64,000 bases of DNA from Roseivivax jejudonensis (GTDB lineage Bacteria > Pseudomonadota > Alphaproteobacteria > Rhodobacterales > Rhodobacteraceae): the NCBI RefSeq assembly GCF_900172265.1, contig NZ_FWFK01000006.1, forward strand, positions 1-64,000. The letters are read 5' to 3'. Each line of letters begins with the position of its first letter. Within the stretch, counting starts at the first letter, position 1. Positions 35,473 to 43,945 of the stretch are shown here, one piece after another. Made by a program: the position numbers and the translations under genes. Under the pieces are notes generated by a model that saw only the letters and a list, made by a program, of their open reading frames with translations, made no database searches and had not been told where the DNA came from.

Positions 35473-35486
35473 ATGCACATGCAAAT
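35473..35486. promoter_or_regulatory. TGCA-N2-TGCA operator, site C
   Basis: ATGCACATGCAAAT contains TGCA-CA-TGCA (35474-35483) between the divergent cyclase operon (ATG at 35421) and FAD oxidoreductase copy 2 (ATG at 35517). Same architecture as site A: one palindrome in a divergent gap of under 100 bp. Confidence 0.6.
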
Positions 35487-35516
35487 ATCTACGTGACCCG
35501 GACAACGGAGGCGCAC

Positions 35517-37079
35517 ATGGCGGACGCGGTGGTGATCGGCGCGGGGCACAACGGGCTGGCGGCGGCGGCGGCGCTCGCGGCGAAGGGCTGGTCGGTCGAG
35601 GTGTTCGAGCAGGCGGACGTGCCCGGCGGCGCCGTCAAGACGCGCGAGGTCACGCTGCCCGGATTCCGGCACGACACCGGCGCGATGAACCTGTCGCTTT
35701 TCGCCGGGTCGCCCTTCGCGCAGGCGCACGGGGCGGCGCTGGCGCGGCACGGGATGGACTTCGCGCCGGCCGCGGACTGCTTTGCCACGGCGTTCCCGGA
35801 CGGGCGATGGCTCGGCGTGTCGACGGACCTCGCCGTGACGGCGGCGCGCATCGGCGGGCAGTCGGCGCGGGATGCGGCGACGTGGCGGCGTCTGGTCGCG
35901 GAGTTCGGACAGGACGCGCCGCACATCTTTGCCGTGCTCGGCGCGCCGATGACGCTGCGCTCGCTCGGGCGGACGGCGCTGTCGGTGGCGCGCCAGCGCG
36001 GCATCGGGCACGTGCGCAGCCTCGCGCGGCTGATGCTGCAGAGCCCGCGCGCGTTTCTCGACGAGACGTTCGAGAGCGAGCGGGTCAAGGCCATGTGCGC
36101 CGCGTGGGGCATGCATCTCGACTTCGCGCCGGACCAATCCGGCGGCGCGGTGTTTCCCTATCTCGAGGCGATGGCGAACCAGAGCTTCGGCATGGTGATC
36201 GGCCGCGGCGGCGCCGACACGATCGTGCGCGCGATGGTCGGCATGATCGAGGCCGCGGGCGGATCGGTGACCTGCAACGCGCCGGTCGCCGAGGTGCTGA
36301 CCGCGGGCGGCCGCGCGACCGGCGTGTGGCTGGCCGAGGGGCGGCGGGTGAAGGCCGAAAAAGCGGTGATCGCCAATGTCGCGCCCTCGGGCCTCGCCCG
36401 CCTCTTGCCGCGCGGATCGGGCAGCGCGCGGTTCGACGACGGGCTCGCTCGGTTCCGCCACGCGCCCGGCACGATGATGCTGCACCTGGCGATGGACGAC
36501 CTGCCCGACTGGGCGGCGGGGGCGGAGCTGCGCCGCTTTGCCTACGTGCACCTCGCGCCGTCGCTGCACCGGATGGCGGCCACCTATGCCGAGGCGCAGG
36601 CGGGGCTCCTGCCCGCCGAGCCGGTCATCGTGGTGGGCCAGCCGACCGTGGTGGACCCGACCCGCGCGCCCGAAGGCAAGCACATCCTGTGGGTGCAGGT
36701 GCGGATGGTGCCGGGCACGATCCGCGGCGACGCCGCCAACGAGATCGCGGCGCGGGACTGGACCACCGCCAGGGACGCCTATGCCGAGCGCGTGCTCGAC
36801 ATCATGGAGCGTTACGCGCCGGGGCTGCGGGCGCGGATCCTCGCGCGGCATGTCGAGTCGCCCGAAGACCTCGAGGCGGACAATCCCAACCTCGTGGGCG
36901 GGGACCAGATCTGCGGCAGCCACCACCCGGCGCAGAACTTCCTGTTCCGCCCGGTTCCGGGGTTCTCGGACGGGGCGACGCCGATCAAGCGGCTGTGGAT
37001 GGTGGGCGCCGCGACGTGGCCGGGCGCGGGCACCGGCGCGGGGTCCGGCACGCTTCTGGCGAAGCGGCTGGCGGGCTGA
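35517..37079 (+). CDS. FAD-dependent oxidoreductase, CrtI/PYROXD2-like, copy 2
   Basis: 520 residues from the ATG at 35517 behind ACGGAGG; an upstream GTG at 35493 is open but less well placed because it falls inside the operator region. The N-terminus is AVVIGAGHNGLAAAAALAAKG, the C-terminus has WMVGAATWPGAGTGAGSG. It is co-linear with copy 1 at 33054, including EGKHILWVQ matching EGQAILWLQ. Paired CrtI-like enzymes may act on consecutive positions or form a heterodimer. Substrate unknown. Confidence 0.83.
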   Translation: MADAVVIGAGHNGLAAAAALAAKGWSVEVFEQADVPGGAVKTREVTLPGFRHDTGAMNLSLFAGSPFAQAHGAALARHGMDFAPAADCFATAFPDGRWLGVSTDLAVTAARIGGQSARDAATWRRLVAEFGQDAPHIFAVLGAPMTLRSLGRTALSVARQRGIGHVRSLARLMLQSPRAFLDETFESERVKAMCAAWGMHLDFAPDQSGGAVFPYLEAMANQSFGMVIGRGGADTIVRAMVGMIEAAGGSVTCNAPVAEVLTAGGRATGVWLAEGRRVKAEKAVIANVAPSGLARLLPRGSGSARFDDGLARFRHAPGTMMLHLAMDDLPDWAAGAELRRFAYVHLAPSLHRMAATYAEAQAGLLPAEPVIVVGQPTVVDPTRAPEGKHILWVQVRMVPGTIRGDAANEIAARDWTTARDAYAERVLDIMERYAPGLRARILARHVESPEDLEADNPNLVGGDQICGSHHPAQNFLFRPVPGFSDGATPIKRLWMVGAATWPGAGTGAGSGTLLAKRLAG

Positions 37080-37082
37080 GCG

Positions 37083-37102
37083 CCCCGGCCCGCGGGCCGG
37101 GG
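37083..37102. terminator. Palindromic hairpin after FAD oxidoreductase copy 2
   Basis: A perfect 20-bp palindrome (CCCCGGCCCG and its complement) starts three bases after the stop codon at 37079. No T-run. It resembles but differs from the parS-like palindrome near repC (GGCCCGCGGGCC core here instead of TGCCCGCGGGCA). Confidence 0.45.
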
Positions 37103-37317
37103 CCGGACGGTTTCATCGCAACGAAGCGGACGGCCGGACCGGCCGATCGCGCGCGCGGTTCGTAAGGTTTGTCCGATTGCGGCGGGAAAACGTACGCCAT
37201 CCCGCGCAAATTCGGGTCGGATCGTACGATCGGGCGCGCGGCAGGGCGGCGCGGTTTCGGGCATCCCACGGGGCGCGGGGGGCCACCCGGCGTCTCGCGC
37301 GGGAGCGGCAGAGATAT

Positions 37318-37343
37318 ATGCATTGACACATTTCAGGCTTGAA
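37318..37343 (+). promoter_or_regulatory. ABC importer promoter: TGCA-like site and TTCAGGCTTGAA
   Basis: Upstream of the peptide-type ABC operon, ATATATGCATTGACA at 37314-37328 resembles the TGCA sites, and TTCAGGCTTGAA at 37332-37343 is identical to the kynA promoter element in the same orientation relative to the gene. Adjacent sites of two different motif types suggest two inputs to importer expression. Confidence 0.5.
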
Positions 37344-37430
37344 GCAATCCTGATCGCAGAAGGCCGTCCGAACGGCCCGCGACCGATCGGCGGCCCGCGC
37401 GCCGCCGTCCAACAGATCCGGAGGACAACC

Positions 37431-38963
37431 ATGACCCTCACTCGCCGCACCGTGCTCGGCACCGGCGCCGCGGGCCTCGTCGCGGGCCTGACCGGGCTGC
37501 CCGGCCGGGCCGTCGCGCAGGACGAGTCCGCGCTGACGATCGCCTACAACGTCACCCTGCCCTCGTTCGATCCGACGGTGGGCCCGTCGGCGGTGAACCC
37601 GACGATCCAGGGCATCTACCAGTCGATCTTCGACCAGTTCATCGCGCAGGAGCCCGACCTGTCGTTCCGGCCCGGGCTGCTGACCGACTGGGGCTGGACC
37701 GACGACAACACCAAGGTGCGGATGGTCGTGCGCGAGGGCGCGACATGGCACAACGGCGACCCGGTCACGCCCGAGGACATCGTGTGGTCGCTGACCCGTG
37801 CGGGCGATCCCGAGGGCGGCAACCCGATCCAGTTCGTCTGGTCGAAGATCGGCAACTTCGAGATCGACGGGCAGGAGATCACCGCCGACGTGCTGGAGTT
37901 CGAGCCGACGCTGTTCAAGTGGATGGGCTTTCTGACCGGCTACGTCCTGCCGAAGGCGTATTTCGAGGAGGTCGGGCCCGACGGGTTCGAGGCCGCGCCG
38001 GTGGGATCGGGGCCCTACAAGGTCGACCGGTTCGAGCGCGGGGCGTTCCTGCGGCTGGTCCGGCACGACGGCTACTGGGGCGAGGCGCCGGATTTCGAGA
38101 CGGTGACCATCAAGTTCGTCACCGACGCCTCGAGCCGGGTGGCCGAGGTGGAATCGGGCCAGTCCGACCTGACGCTGGAGATCCCCTACGAGGAGTTCGA
38201 CCGGCTGAGCGCGCAGGACGCGCTGGCCGGCACGTCGATCCCGGTGTCGGATATCGGCATGATCTTCATCAACGACGTCGAGCCGATGACCGACCCCAAC
38301 GTGCGCAAGGCGATGCACATGGCGATCGACAAGCAGCTGATCATCGACCGGCTGCTGTCGGGCTACGGCGTGCCGATCGACACGCTGCAGACGCCGGATT
38401 ACGCCGCCTACGACCCGTCGATCGAGGTGCCCTACGACCCCGAGCAGGCGCAGGCGCTGCTGGCCGAGTCCGGCTACGGCCCGGACAACCCGGTGACGTT
38501 CACGATCCAGACGACGCGGGGGTTCAAGCCCAAGGATTACGAGATGATCCAGGCCATCGTCGGGCTGTGGCGGCGCGTGGGCATCGAGGCGGAGATCGAG
38601 GTCTACGAGATCGCCAAGCACTACGAGCTGCGCGCGGCCGACGAGCTGGCGCCGGCGGCGTTCTACAACTGGGGCAACTCGGTGGGCGACCCGGCGACCT
38701 CGACGGGGTTCACCATGTTCGGGCCGAGCCCGCACTCGGTCTGGGACGGGCAGGAGATGATCGACATGATCGGCCCGCTCTGGGGCGAGGCGGACGAGGC
38801 GGCGCGGATCGAGGGCTACAAGGCCGTGGACCGCAAGGTGGCCGAGGACGCGCTGGTGATCCCGATCCTGCAATACGTCCAGCCGATCGTGCACCGGGCC
38901 GGGCTGAGCGTGACGCCGCGCGCCTCGGGCGCGCTGTCGGCGCAATCCGTGCGCCGCGGATGA
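37431..38963 (+). CDS. ABC transporter substrate-binding protein, peptide/nickel family (SBP_bac_5)
   Basis: 510 residues. It has a Tat-like signal (MTLTRRTVLGTGAAGLVAGLTG ... AVAQ), then LTIAYNVTLPSFDPTVGP, VREGATWHNGDPVTPEDIVWSLTR and VGSGPYKVDRFERG, family hallmarks of dipeptide/oligopeptide-binding proteins. It delivers the substrate to the two permeases that follow. Clusters with FAD oxidoreductases and aminotransferases suggest an amino-acid-derived or opine-like ligand rather than a bulk peptide. Confidence 0.92.
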   Translation: MTLTRRTVLGTGAAGLVAGLTGLPGRAVAQDESALTIAYNVTLPSFDPTVGPSAVNPTIQGIYQSIFDQFIAQEPDLSFRPGLLTDWGWTDDNTKVRMVVREGATWHNGDPVTPEDIVWSLTRAGDPEGGNPIQFVWSKIGNFEIDGQEITADVLEFEPTLFKWMGFLTGYVLPKAYFEEVGPDGFEAAPVGSGPYKVDRFERGAFLRLVRHDGYWGEAPDFETVTIKFVTDASSRVAEVESGQSDLTLEIPYEEFDRLSAQDALAGTSIPVSDIGMIFINDVEPMTDPNVRKAMHMAIDKQLIIDRLLSGYGVPIDTLQTPDYAAYDPSIEVPYDPEQAQALLAESGYGPDNPVTFTIQTTRGFKPKDYEMIQAIVGLWRRVGIEAEIEVYEIAKHYELRAADELAPAAFYNWGNSVGDPATSTGFTMFGPSPHSVWDGQEMIDMIGPLWGEADEAARIEGYKAVDRKVAEDALVIPILQYVQPIVHRAGLSVTPRASGALSAQSVRRG

Positions 38964-38968
38964 GGCGC

Positions 38969-38995
38969 GGGGGCGCCGCCCCGGCGCGCGCCCCC
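38969..38995 (+). other. Intra-operon hairpin after the binding-protein gene
   Basis: An 8-bp stem GGGGGCGC (38969-38976) with GCGCCCCC (38988-38995) lies in the 40-bp gap between binding protein and first permease. Such hairpins commonly stabilise the upstream message and lower permease expression. Confidence 0.5.
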
Positions 38996-39003
38996 TGCCC
39001 CGC

Positions 39004-40005
39004 ATGAGACAGGCCCTCCTTCGCCTTATGACGACGGTCGTGACGCTGTTCGGCGTGGCGCTCGTGGTGTTCGTGGTCATCCGGCTGGCGCCGGGCGACC
39101 CGATCGCCATGATGCTGCCGCCCGGCGCGGACGCCGAGGACATGGCGCGGCTGCGCGCGGCCTACGGGCTCGACCGGTCGGTGCCGGAACAGTTCCTGAT
39201 CTGGCTCGGCGGCGTGGTGCGCGGCGATTTCGGCACGTCGATCTCGCTCCGGCAGGACGTCGGCGCGCTGGTGCTCGACCGGCTGCCGGCGACGCTGGAG
39301 CTGGCGCTCCTGGCGCTGGCCATCGCGGTGGCGATCGGCACCACGCTGGCGGTGATCGGCACGCTGCGCCGGCAGCGCCCGGCCGAGAGCGCGGTGGACC
39401 TGTGGAACGGCATGACGCTGTCGATCCCGGATTTCCTGTGGGGGCTGATCTTCATCCTGCTGTTCGGCGTGGTGGTGCCGCTGTTTCCGGTGTCGGGGCG
39501 GATCTCTCCGGCGCTCGACCCGGACTACGCGACCGGATTCCTGCTGGTGGAGAGCCTGTTGCGGCTCGATCTGCGGGTGACGGGCGACCTTTTGCACCAC
39601 ATGGCGCTGCCGGCGCTGGCGCTGGCGCTGCCCCTGTCGGCGGTGATCGCGCAGGTTCTGAAGCAGTCGCTGAAGGAGGTCATGCACCTCGACTACGTGA
39701 CGCTGGCGCGGGCCAAGGGGTATTCCGAGATCGCGGTGCTGTTCCGCGAGGCGCTGCGCAACGCGGTGCTGCCGACGCTGACGCTGGTGGGCGTGCAGTT
39801 CACGTTCCTGATCGGCGGCACGGTGATCGTGGAGAAGCTGTTTTCCTACGGCGGGCTCGGCAACCTCGCGATCGACGCGGTCATCAACCGGGACCTGCCG
39901 CTGATCCAGGGGATCGTGCTGCTGTTCGCGGTGCTGTTCATCGCCACGAACCTGATCGTGGACCTCGCCTACGCGGCGCTGAACCCGAGACTTCGGCATG
40001 GTTAG
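39004..40005 (+). CDS. ABC transporter permease 1 (DppB-like)
   Basis: 333 residues with about six membrane segments. ALRNAVLPTLTLVGVQFTFLIGGTVIVEKLFSYGGLG matches DppB/OppB, and the EAA-loop region lies before it (LDYVTLARAKGYSE). The stop overlaps the next permease start by eight bases. Confidence 0.92.
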   Translation: MRQALLRLMTTVVTLFGVALVVFVVIRLAPGDPIAMMLPPGADAEDMARLRAAYGLDRSVPEQFLIWLGGVVRGDFGTSISLRQDVGALVLDRLPATLELALLALAIAVAIGTTLAVIGTLRRQRPAESAVDLWNGMTLSIPDFLWGLIFILLFGVVVPLFPVSGRISPALDPDYATGFLLVESLLRLDLRVTGDLLHHMALPALALALPLSAVIAQVLKQSLKEVMHLDYVTLARAKGYSEIAVLFREALRNAVLPTLTLVGVQFTFLIGGTVIVEKLFSYGGLGNLAIDAVINRDLPLIQGIVLLFAVLFIATNLIVDLAYAALNPRLRHG

Positions 40006-40813
40006 GCTCTGGTTGGCGGGCGGATGGCTGGCGCTCTTGCTGGTCGCGGCCGTGTTCGCGCCGTGGATCGCGCCGCAGGATCCGCTGGCGCAGGACCTGT
40101 TCCTCGAGCGGTTGCCGCCGGTCTGGGCCGAGGGGCACGAGCCGGGCTACTACCTCGGGACCGACAGCCTTGGCCGGGACGTTCTGTCGCGGCTCATCCA
40201 CGGCGCGCGGATCGCGCTGATCGTCGCGATCCTGGCCGGCGGGGCGGCGGCGCTGATCGGGTCGGTGCTGGGGCTTCTGGCCGGCTACATGGGCGGCTGG
40301 ACCGACCGGGTGATCGGGCGGGTGATCGACGTGTGGATGAGCTTTCCGCCGGTGCTGTTCGCGATCCTGCTGGTGGCGGTGCTGGGGACCGGGCTGCACT
40401 CGGTCATCATCGCAATCGCGGTGATCGACTGGACCCGCTTCGCCCGCGTGATCCGCGCCGAGACGCTGGCACAGAGCCGCATGGACTACGTCGCGAGCGC
40501 GGTGGTGATCGGGCGCTCGCGGCTCGGCATCCTCGCCACGGAGGTGGTGCCGAACGTGCTGCCGACGATCCTCGTGCTGCTGTCCCTGGAGATGGGGATC
40601 GCGGTGATCGTGGAGGCGATCCTGAGCTTCGTGAACCTGTCGATCTCGTCGGACGATCCGACCTGGGGCGGAATGATCGCCGAGGGGCGCACGCAGATCC
40701 ATTTCGCGCCCTGGGTGCTGGTGGCGCCGATGGTGGCGCTGTTCTTCACCGTCCTCGCCTTCTCGCAGTTCGGCGAGGGGCTGAAGGACCGCATCGACCC
40801 GGTGCTGCGATGA
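39998..40813 (+). CDS. ABC transporter permease 2 (DppC-like)
   Basis: 271 residues. The N-terminal segment (LALLLVAAVFAPWIAPQDPL) and YLGTDSLGRDVLSRLIHGARIAL are DppC hallmarks; the EAA loop is in DYVASAVVIGRSRLGI. It overlaps the ATPase start by four bases. Confidence 0.92.
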   Translation: MVRLWLAGGWLALLLVAAVFAPWIAPQDPLAQDLFLERLPPVWAEGHEPGYYLGTDSLGRDVLSRLIHGARIALIVAILAGGAAALIGSVLGLLAGYMGGWTDRVIGRVIDVWMSFPPVLFAILLVAVLGTGLHSVIIAIAVIDWTRFARVIRAETLAQSRMDYVASAVVIGRSRLGILATEVVPNVLPTILVLLSLEMGIAVIVEAILSFVNLSISSDDPTWGGMIAEGRTQIHFAPWVLVAPMVALFFTVLAFSQFGEGLKDRIDPVLR

Positions 40814-41685
40814 GCGCGCTTCTGCGGATCGAGGGGCTGAACGTCAGCGTCGGGCGCGGCGGCCCGCGGCTGTTGCGCGACGTGTCGCTGTCGGTCGCGG
40901 CGGGCGAGACGCACGGCCTCGTGGGCGAATCCGGCGCCGGCAAGAGCATGATCGGCAAGGCGATCGCCGGGGTGCTGCCACGCGGGATCGCGGTGCGTTC
41001 GGGTCGAATCCTGTTCGACGGGCAGGACCTGACCGCCCTGCCCCGCCGCGCGCGGCGGCGGCTGGTGGGCGAGCGGATCGCGATCATCCCGCAGGATCCG
41101 CTGACCGCGCTCAACCCCTGCCGGCGGATCGGCGGGCAGATCACCGACCGGCTGGTGCACATCCTCGGCTGGGACGCCGGGCGGGCCCGCGCGCGGGCGG
41201 CGGAGCTGCTCGACGAGGTGGCGATCCGCGAACCCGGACGGGTGATGCAGGCCTATCCGCACGAGGTCTCGGGCGGGATGCGGCAGCGGGTGCTGATCGC
41301 CGCCGCGTTCGCCGCCGAGCCCGCGCTCATCATCGCCGACGAGCCGACCACCGCTCTCGACGTGACGGTGCAGCGGCAGGTTCTGCGGCTGATCGGGGAA
41401 CTGCAGGCGCGGCACGGCACGGCGCTTCTGTTCGTGACGCACGACATGGGCGTGGTCGCCAAGCTCTGCCGGAGCCTGAGCGTGCTGTATGCCGGCAAGG
41501 TGGTGGACCAGGGCCCGGCGGCGCGGATCTTCGGCCCCGACCCGCACCCCTACGCGCGGGCGCTGATCGCGGCGACGCCGCGCTACGACCGGCCGGAGGA
41601 GTCGCTGATGCCGGTGCCCGAGGCGGTGATCGCCGCGCTCGATGCCGAGGTGGCGGCGGCGGACAGGGACTGGACCGATGGCTGA
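40810..41685 (+). CDS. ABC transporter ATPase 1 (DppD-like)
   Basis: 291 residues from an ATG at 40810 overlapping the permease stop. Walker A is GESGAGKSM, the signature is VSGGMRQRV, and Walker B is LIIADEPTTALDV. An oligopeptide C-terminal extension follows (YARALIAATPRYDRPEESLMPVP), as in DppD. Energises the importer with its partner at 41678. Confidence 0.92.
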   Translation: MSALLRIEGLNVSVGRGGPRLLRDVSLSVAAGETHGLVGESGAGKSMIGKAIAGVLPRGIAVRSGRILFDGQDLTALPRRARRRLVGERIAIIPQDPLTALNPCRRIGGQITDRLVHILGWDAGRARARAAELLDEVAIREPGRVMQAYPHEVSGGMRQRVLIAAAFAAEPALIIADEPTTALDVTVQRQVLRLIGELQARHGTALLFVTHDMGVVAKLCRSLSVLYAGKVVDQGPAARIFGPDPHPYARALIAATPRYDRPEESLMPVPEAVIAALDAEVAAADRDWTDG

Positions 41686-42490
41686 GCCGCTCATCGAGGC
41701 GCGCGACCTGCGGCTGGCGCTGCCGGACCTGAACGCGCGGCCGCTGTTCGGGGCGGCGCCGCGGGTGGAGATCCTGAAAGGGCTGAGCTTCGACGTGGCG
41801 CGGGGGCGCGTCCTCGGGATCGTGGGCGAAAGCGGGTCGGGCAAGTCGACGCTGGGGCGGTGCCTGGTGCGGCTGCTGGAGCCGACGGGCGGCACGCTGC
41901 GCTTTGACGGGGACGACATCACCCACGCGGACACCCGCGCGCTGAAGCGGCACCGGCGCGATCTGCAGATGATCTTTCAGGATCCGATGTCGTCGCTGAA
42001 CCCGCGGCACTCGGTGCTAAGGCTGGTGGAGGCGCCGATGCGGCTCTATGGCGTGGCGAATGCCGAGGATCGCGCCCGCGAGGTGCTCGAGCGGGTGCAG
42101 CTGGGCGGCGCCTTTGCCCGCCGTTATCCGCACCAGTTGTCGGGCGGCCAGCGGCAGCGCGTGGGCATCGCGCGGGCGCTGGCGCTGTCGCCGCGCTTCA
42201 TCCTCGCCGACGAGATCGTGTCGGGCCTCGACGTGTCGACGCAGGCGCAGATCATCCGGCTGCTGGAACGGCTGGTGGACGAGATGGACCTGACGCTGGC
42301 CTTCATCAGTCACGACCTGTCGGTGATCCGGCGGCTGTGCCACGAGGTGATCGTGCTGCGCGCGGGCGAGATCGTGGAGGCGGGGCCGACCGCCGAGGTC
42401 TTCGCCGCGCCGAAGCACCCCTACACGGCCGAGCTCAAGGCGGCGATTCCCCTGCCCGATCCGGATGCCGGGTGGCTGTCGCAGCCCTGA
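41678..42490 (+). CDS. ABC transporter ATPase 2 (DppF-like)
   Basis: 270 residues from the ATG at 41678, overlapping the previous gene by eight bases. Walker A GESGSGKST, signature LSGGQRQRVG, Walker B FILADEIVSGLDV, in which ADEI replaces the usual DEPT and may be a tolerated change. The first 25 residues resemble DppF leaders. Last gene of the importer operon. Confidence 0.9.
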   Translation: MAEPLIEARDLRLALPDLNARPLFGAAPRVEILKGLSFDVARGRVLGIVGESGSGKSTLGRCLVRLLEPTGGTLRFDGDDITHADTRALKRHRRDLQMIFQDPMSSLNPRHSVLRLVEAPMRLYGVANAEDRAREVLERVQLGGAFARRYPHQLSGGQRQRVGIARALALSPRFILADEIVSGLDVSTQAQIIRLLERLVDEMDLTLAFISHDLSVIRRLCHEVIVLRAGEIVEAGPTAEVFAAPKHPYTAELKAAIPLPDPDAGWLSQP

Positions 42491-42513
42491 CCGGGGATTC
42501 GCGTTCGGGCCCG

Positions 42514-42548
42514 GATCTGGGGGCATGGCGCGCCCCCTCCCCCAGGTC
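42514..42548 (+). terminator. Hairpin after the ABC importer operon
   Basis: GATCTGGGGG (42514-42523) pairs with CCCCCAGGTC (42539-42548) with one wobble pair. It lies 24 bases after the last importer gene and separates it from the rep module. No T-run. Confidence 0.5.
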
Positions 42549-42599
42549 TGGAGCGGGATGCCAGAGATAGGCGATGCGGCGGCGCCGCGCGCGACCCCT

Positions 42600-42754
42600 G
42601 CCGCGCAACGGACAAGGCACTGCTTTCGCTTGTTTTTTTCTTACGGGTGTCAAACGCGTTTCACGTGCGAACGCCGCCTCAACAGCTTTTTCTAGGAAAC
42701 GTGCATTTTGCTGTTATACAGGGAAAAAAGCACGAACGAGCAGACGAGGCACAG
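42600..42754 (+). promoter_or_regulatory. repA promoter/leader region
   Basis: This AT-richer stretch precedes repA. It contains a T-rich run (42630-42639), a perfect palindrome AAACGCGTTT at 42652-42661 in the wider near-palindrome 42649-42664, CACGTG just after it, and a TTATAC -10 candidate at 42714-42719 without a clear -35. RepA/RepB autorepression through the palindrome is plausible from other repABC systems, but not shown here. Confidence 0.4.
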
Positions 42755-43945
42755 ATGAGCGGAATCAGGGGCTCCGAGCGCCTGCAGAACTACTCGGCGA
42801 AGCTGTCGCGGAGCCTACAGGAACACTCCGAAAAGATCTTCCCCCCGGATGCGGAGAAGACCCTTCGGCCGTTTTCGATGCGCGAGGTCGCGGACTTTCT
42901 CGGCGTGAACCAGAACACGTTCCGTCACTACGTGAAGTCGATGTCCGACAGGATCCCGACCGGCACGCTGGTGAACGGAAACAGGCGCTATTTCACCGCC
43001 GACGAGATGAATCGCATCCGCGAGGTGCTGTGGGCCGATCGCAAGATCGGGCTGCGGGAGTACCGCCGGCGCCAGCCGGGCGAGCCGATGAAGGCGATCA
43101 CGGTGGTCAACCTCAAGGGCGGGGTGTCCAAGACCTCGACCACCACGCATCTGGGGCAGATCCTGTCGCTTCGGGGCTACCGGGTGCTGATGGTCGACCT
43201 CGACGCGCAGGCGTCGATGACCAACCTGTTCGGGCTGACGCCCGAGGCGGACCCCGACATGGTGACCGTCTACGACGTGATCCGCTATCGCGACCCGGTG
43301 CCGATCCGGCAGGCGATCCGCGGCACCTATTTCCCGAATATCGACATCCTGCCGGTGTCGATGGACATCATCGAGTTCGAGTACGAGACGGCGCTGTCGT
43401 TCCGCGACCCCGACACGGTGGTGCCTTTCCACGGGCGCATCGCGCAGGCGCTGTCCGAGGTGGAGGACGATTACGACCTCGTGCTGTTCGACACGCCGCC
43501 GCAGATGTCGTTCGCGGTGATCGCGGCGCTGTTCGCGTCGAACGGCATGGTGATCCCGCTCACGGCCTCGATGCTCGACGTGATGAGCCTTGCCAGCTTC
43601 CTGAACATGGCGGGCGACCTGATGGAGATCGTCGAGAACCAGGCGGCGGACAAGACCTTTGATTTCGTTCGGTTCCTGATCACGCGGTTCGAGGCGACGG
43701 ACCAGCCGCAGATCCAGGTGGCGTCGTACCTGCGCACGGTGCTGGGCGAGAGCGTGATGAGCGCGGAATTCGTGAAATCCACGGCGATCGGCGACGCGGC
43801 CAACACCAAGCAGCCGGTGTTCGAGGTGGAGCCGCGCGAGATGAACCGGCGCACCTACGACCGGGTGACCGAATCGATCGGGCGCATCGCCGACGAGGTG
43901 GAAGCCGATCTCTTCCAGGCATGGGGGCGGACCGATGGCGCGTAA
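42755..43945 (+). CDS. repA: RepA: plasmid partition ATPase (ParA family)
   Basis: 396 residues, typical RepA of repABC replicons. An N-terminal winged-helix DNA-binding region (about 45-105, with MREVADFLGVNQNTFRHYVKS) precedes the ParA domain, whose deviant Walker A is LKGGVSKTSTTTHLG, followed by MVDLDAQASMTNLFGL and LVLFDTPPQMSF. It drives segregation with RepB and represses the operon. The start follows a GACGAGGC leader. A repB ATG lies 11 bases before its stop. Confidence 0.97.
   Translation: MSGIRGSERLQNYSAKLSRSLQEHSEKIFPPDAEKTLRPFSMREVADFLGVNQNTFRHYVKSMSDRIPTGTLVNGNRRYFTADEMNRIREVLWADRKIGLREYRRRQPGEPMKAITVVNLKGGVSKTSTTTHLGQILSLRGYRVLMVDLDAQASMTNLFGLTPEADPDMVTVYDVIRYRDPVPIRQAIRGTYFPNIDILPVSMDIIEFEYETALSFRDPDTVVPFHGRIAQALSEVEDDYDLVLFDTPPQMSFAVIAALFASNGMVIPLTASMLDVMSLASFLNMAGDLMEIVENQAADKTFDFVRFLITRFEATDQPQIQVASYLRTVLGESVMSAEFVKSTAIGDAANTKQPVFEVEPREMNRRTYDRVTESIGRIADEVEADLFQAWGRTDGA

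Larger units (their letters stand above)
37080..37430. other. 351-bp intergenic region with terminator and promoter elements
   Basis: Beyond the hairpin at 37083-37102 and the regulator-like sites at 37318-37343, the stretch holds a GC-rich leader and a TCGGATCGTACGATCGGG palindromic patch near 37215-37232. I see no convincing open reading frame of its own. It is the promoter region for the ABC importer that follows. Confidence 0.6.

Noticed and set aside
37083-37102. Possible sixth parS-like palindrome
   Set aside because: The core is GGCCCGCGGGCC rather than TGCCCGCGGGCA, and it lies three bases after a stop codon as a terminator-like hairpin, far from rep genes.
42649-42664. AAACGCGTTT palindrome as a second parS class
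   Set aside because: Only one copy was seen, upstream of repA. It may be an operator, but there is no repetition to support a partition site.
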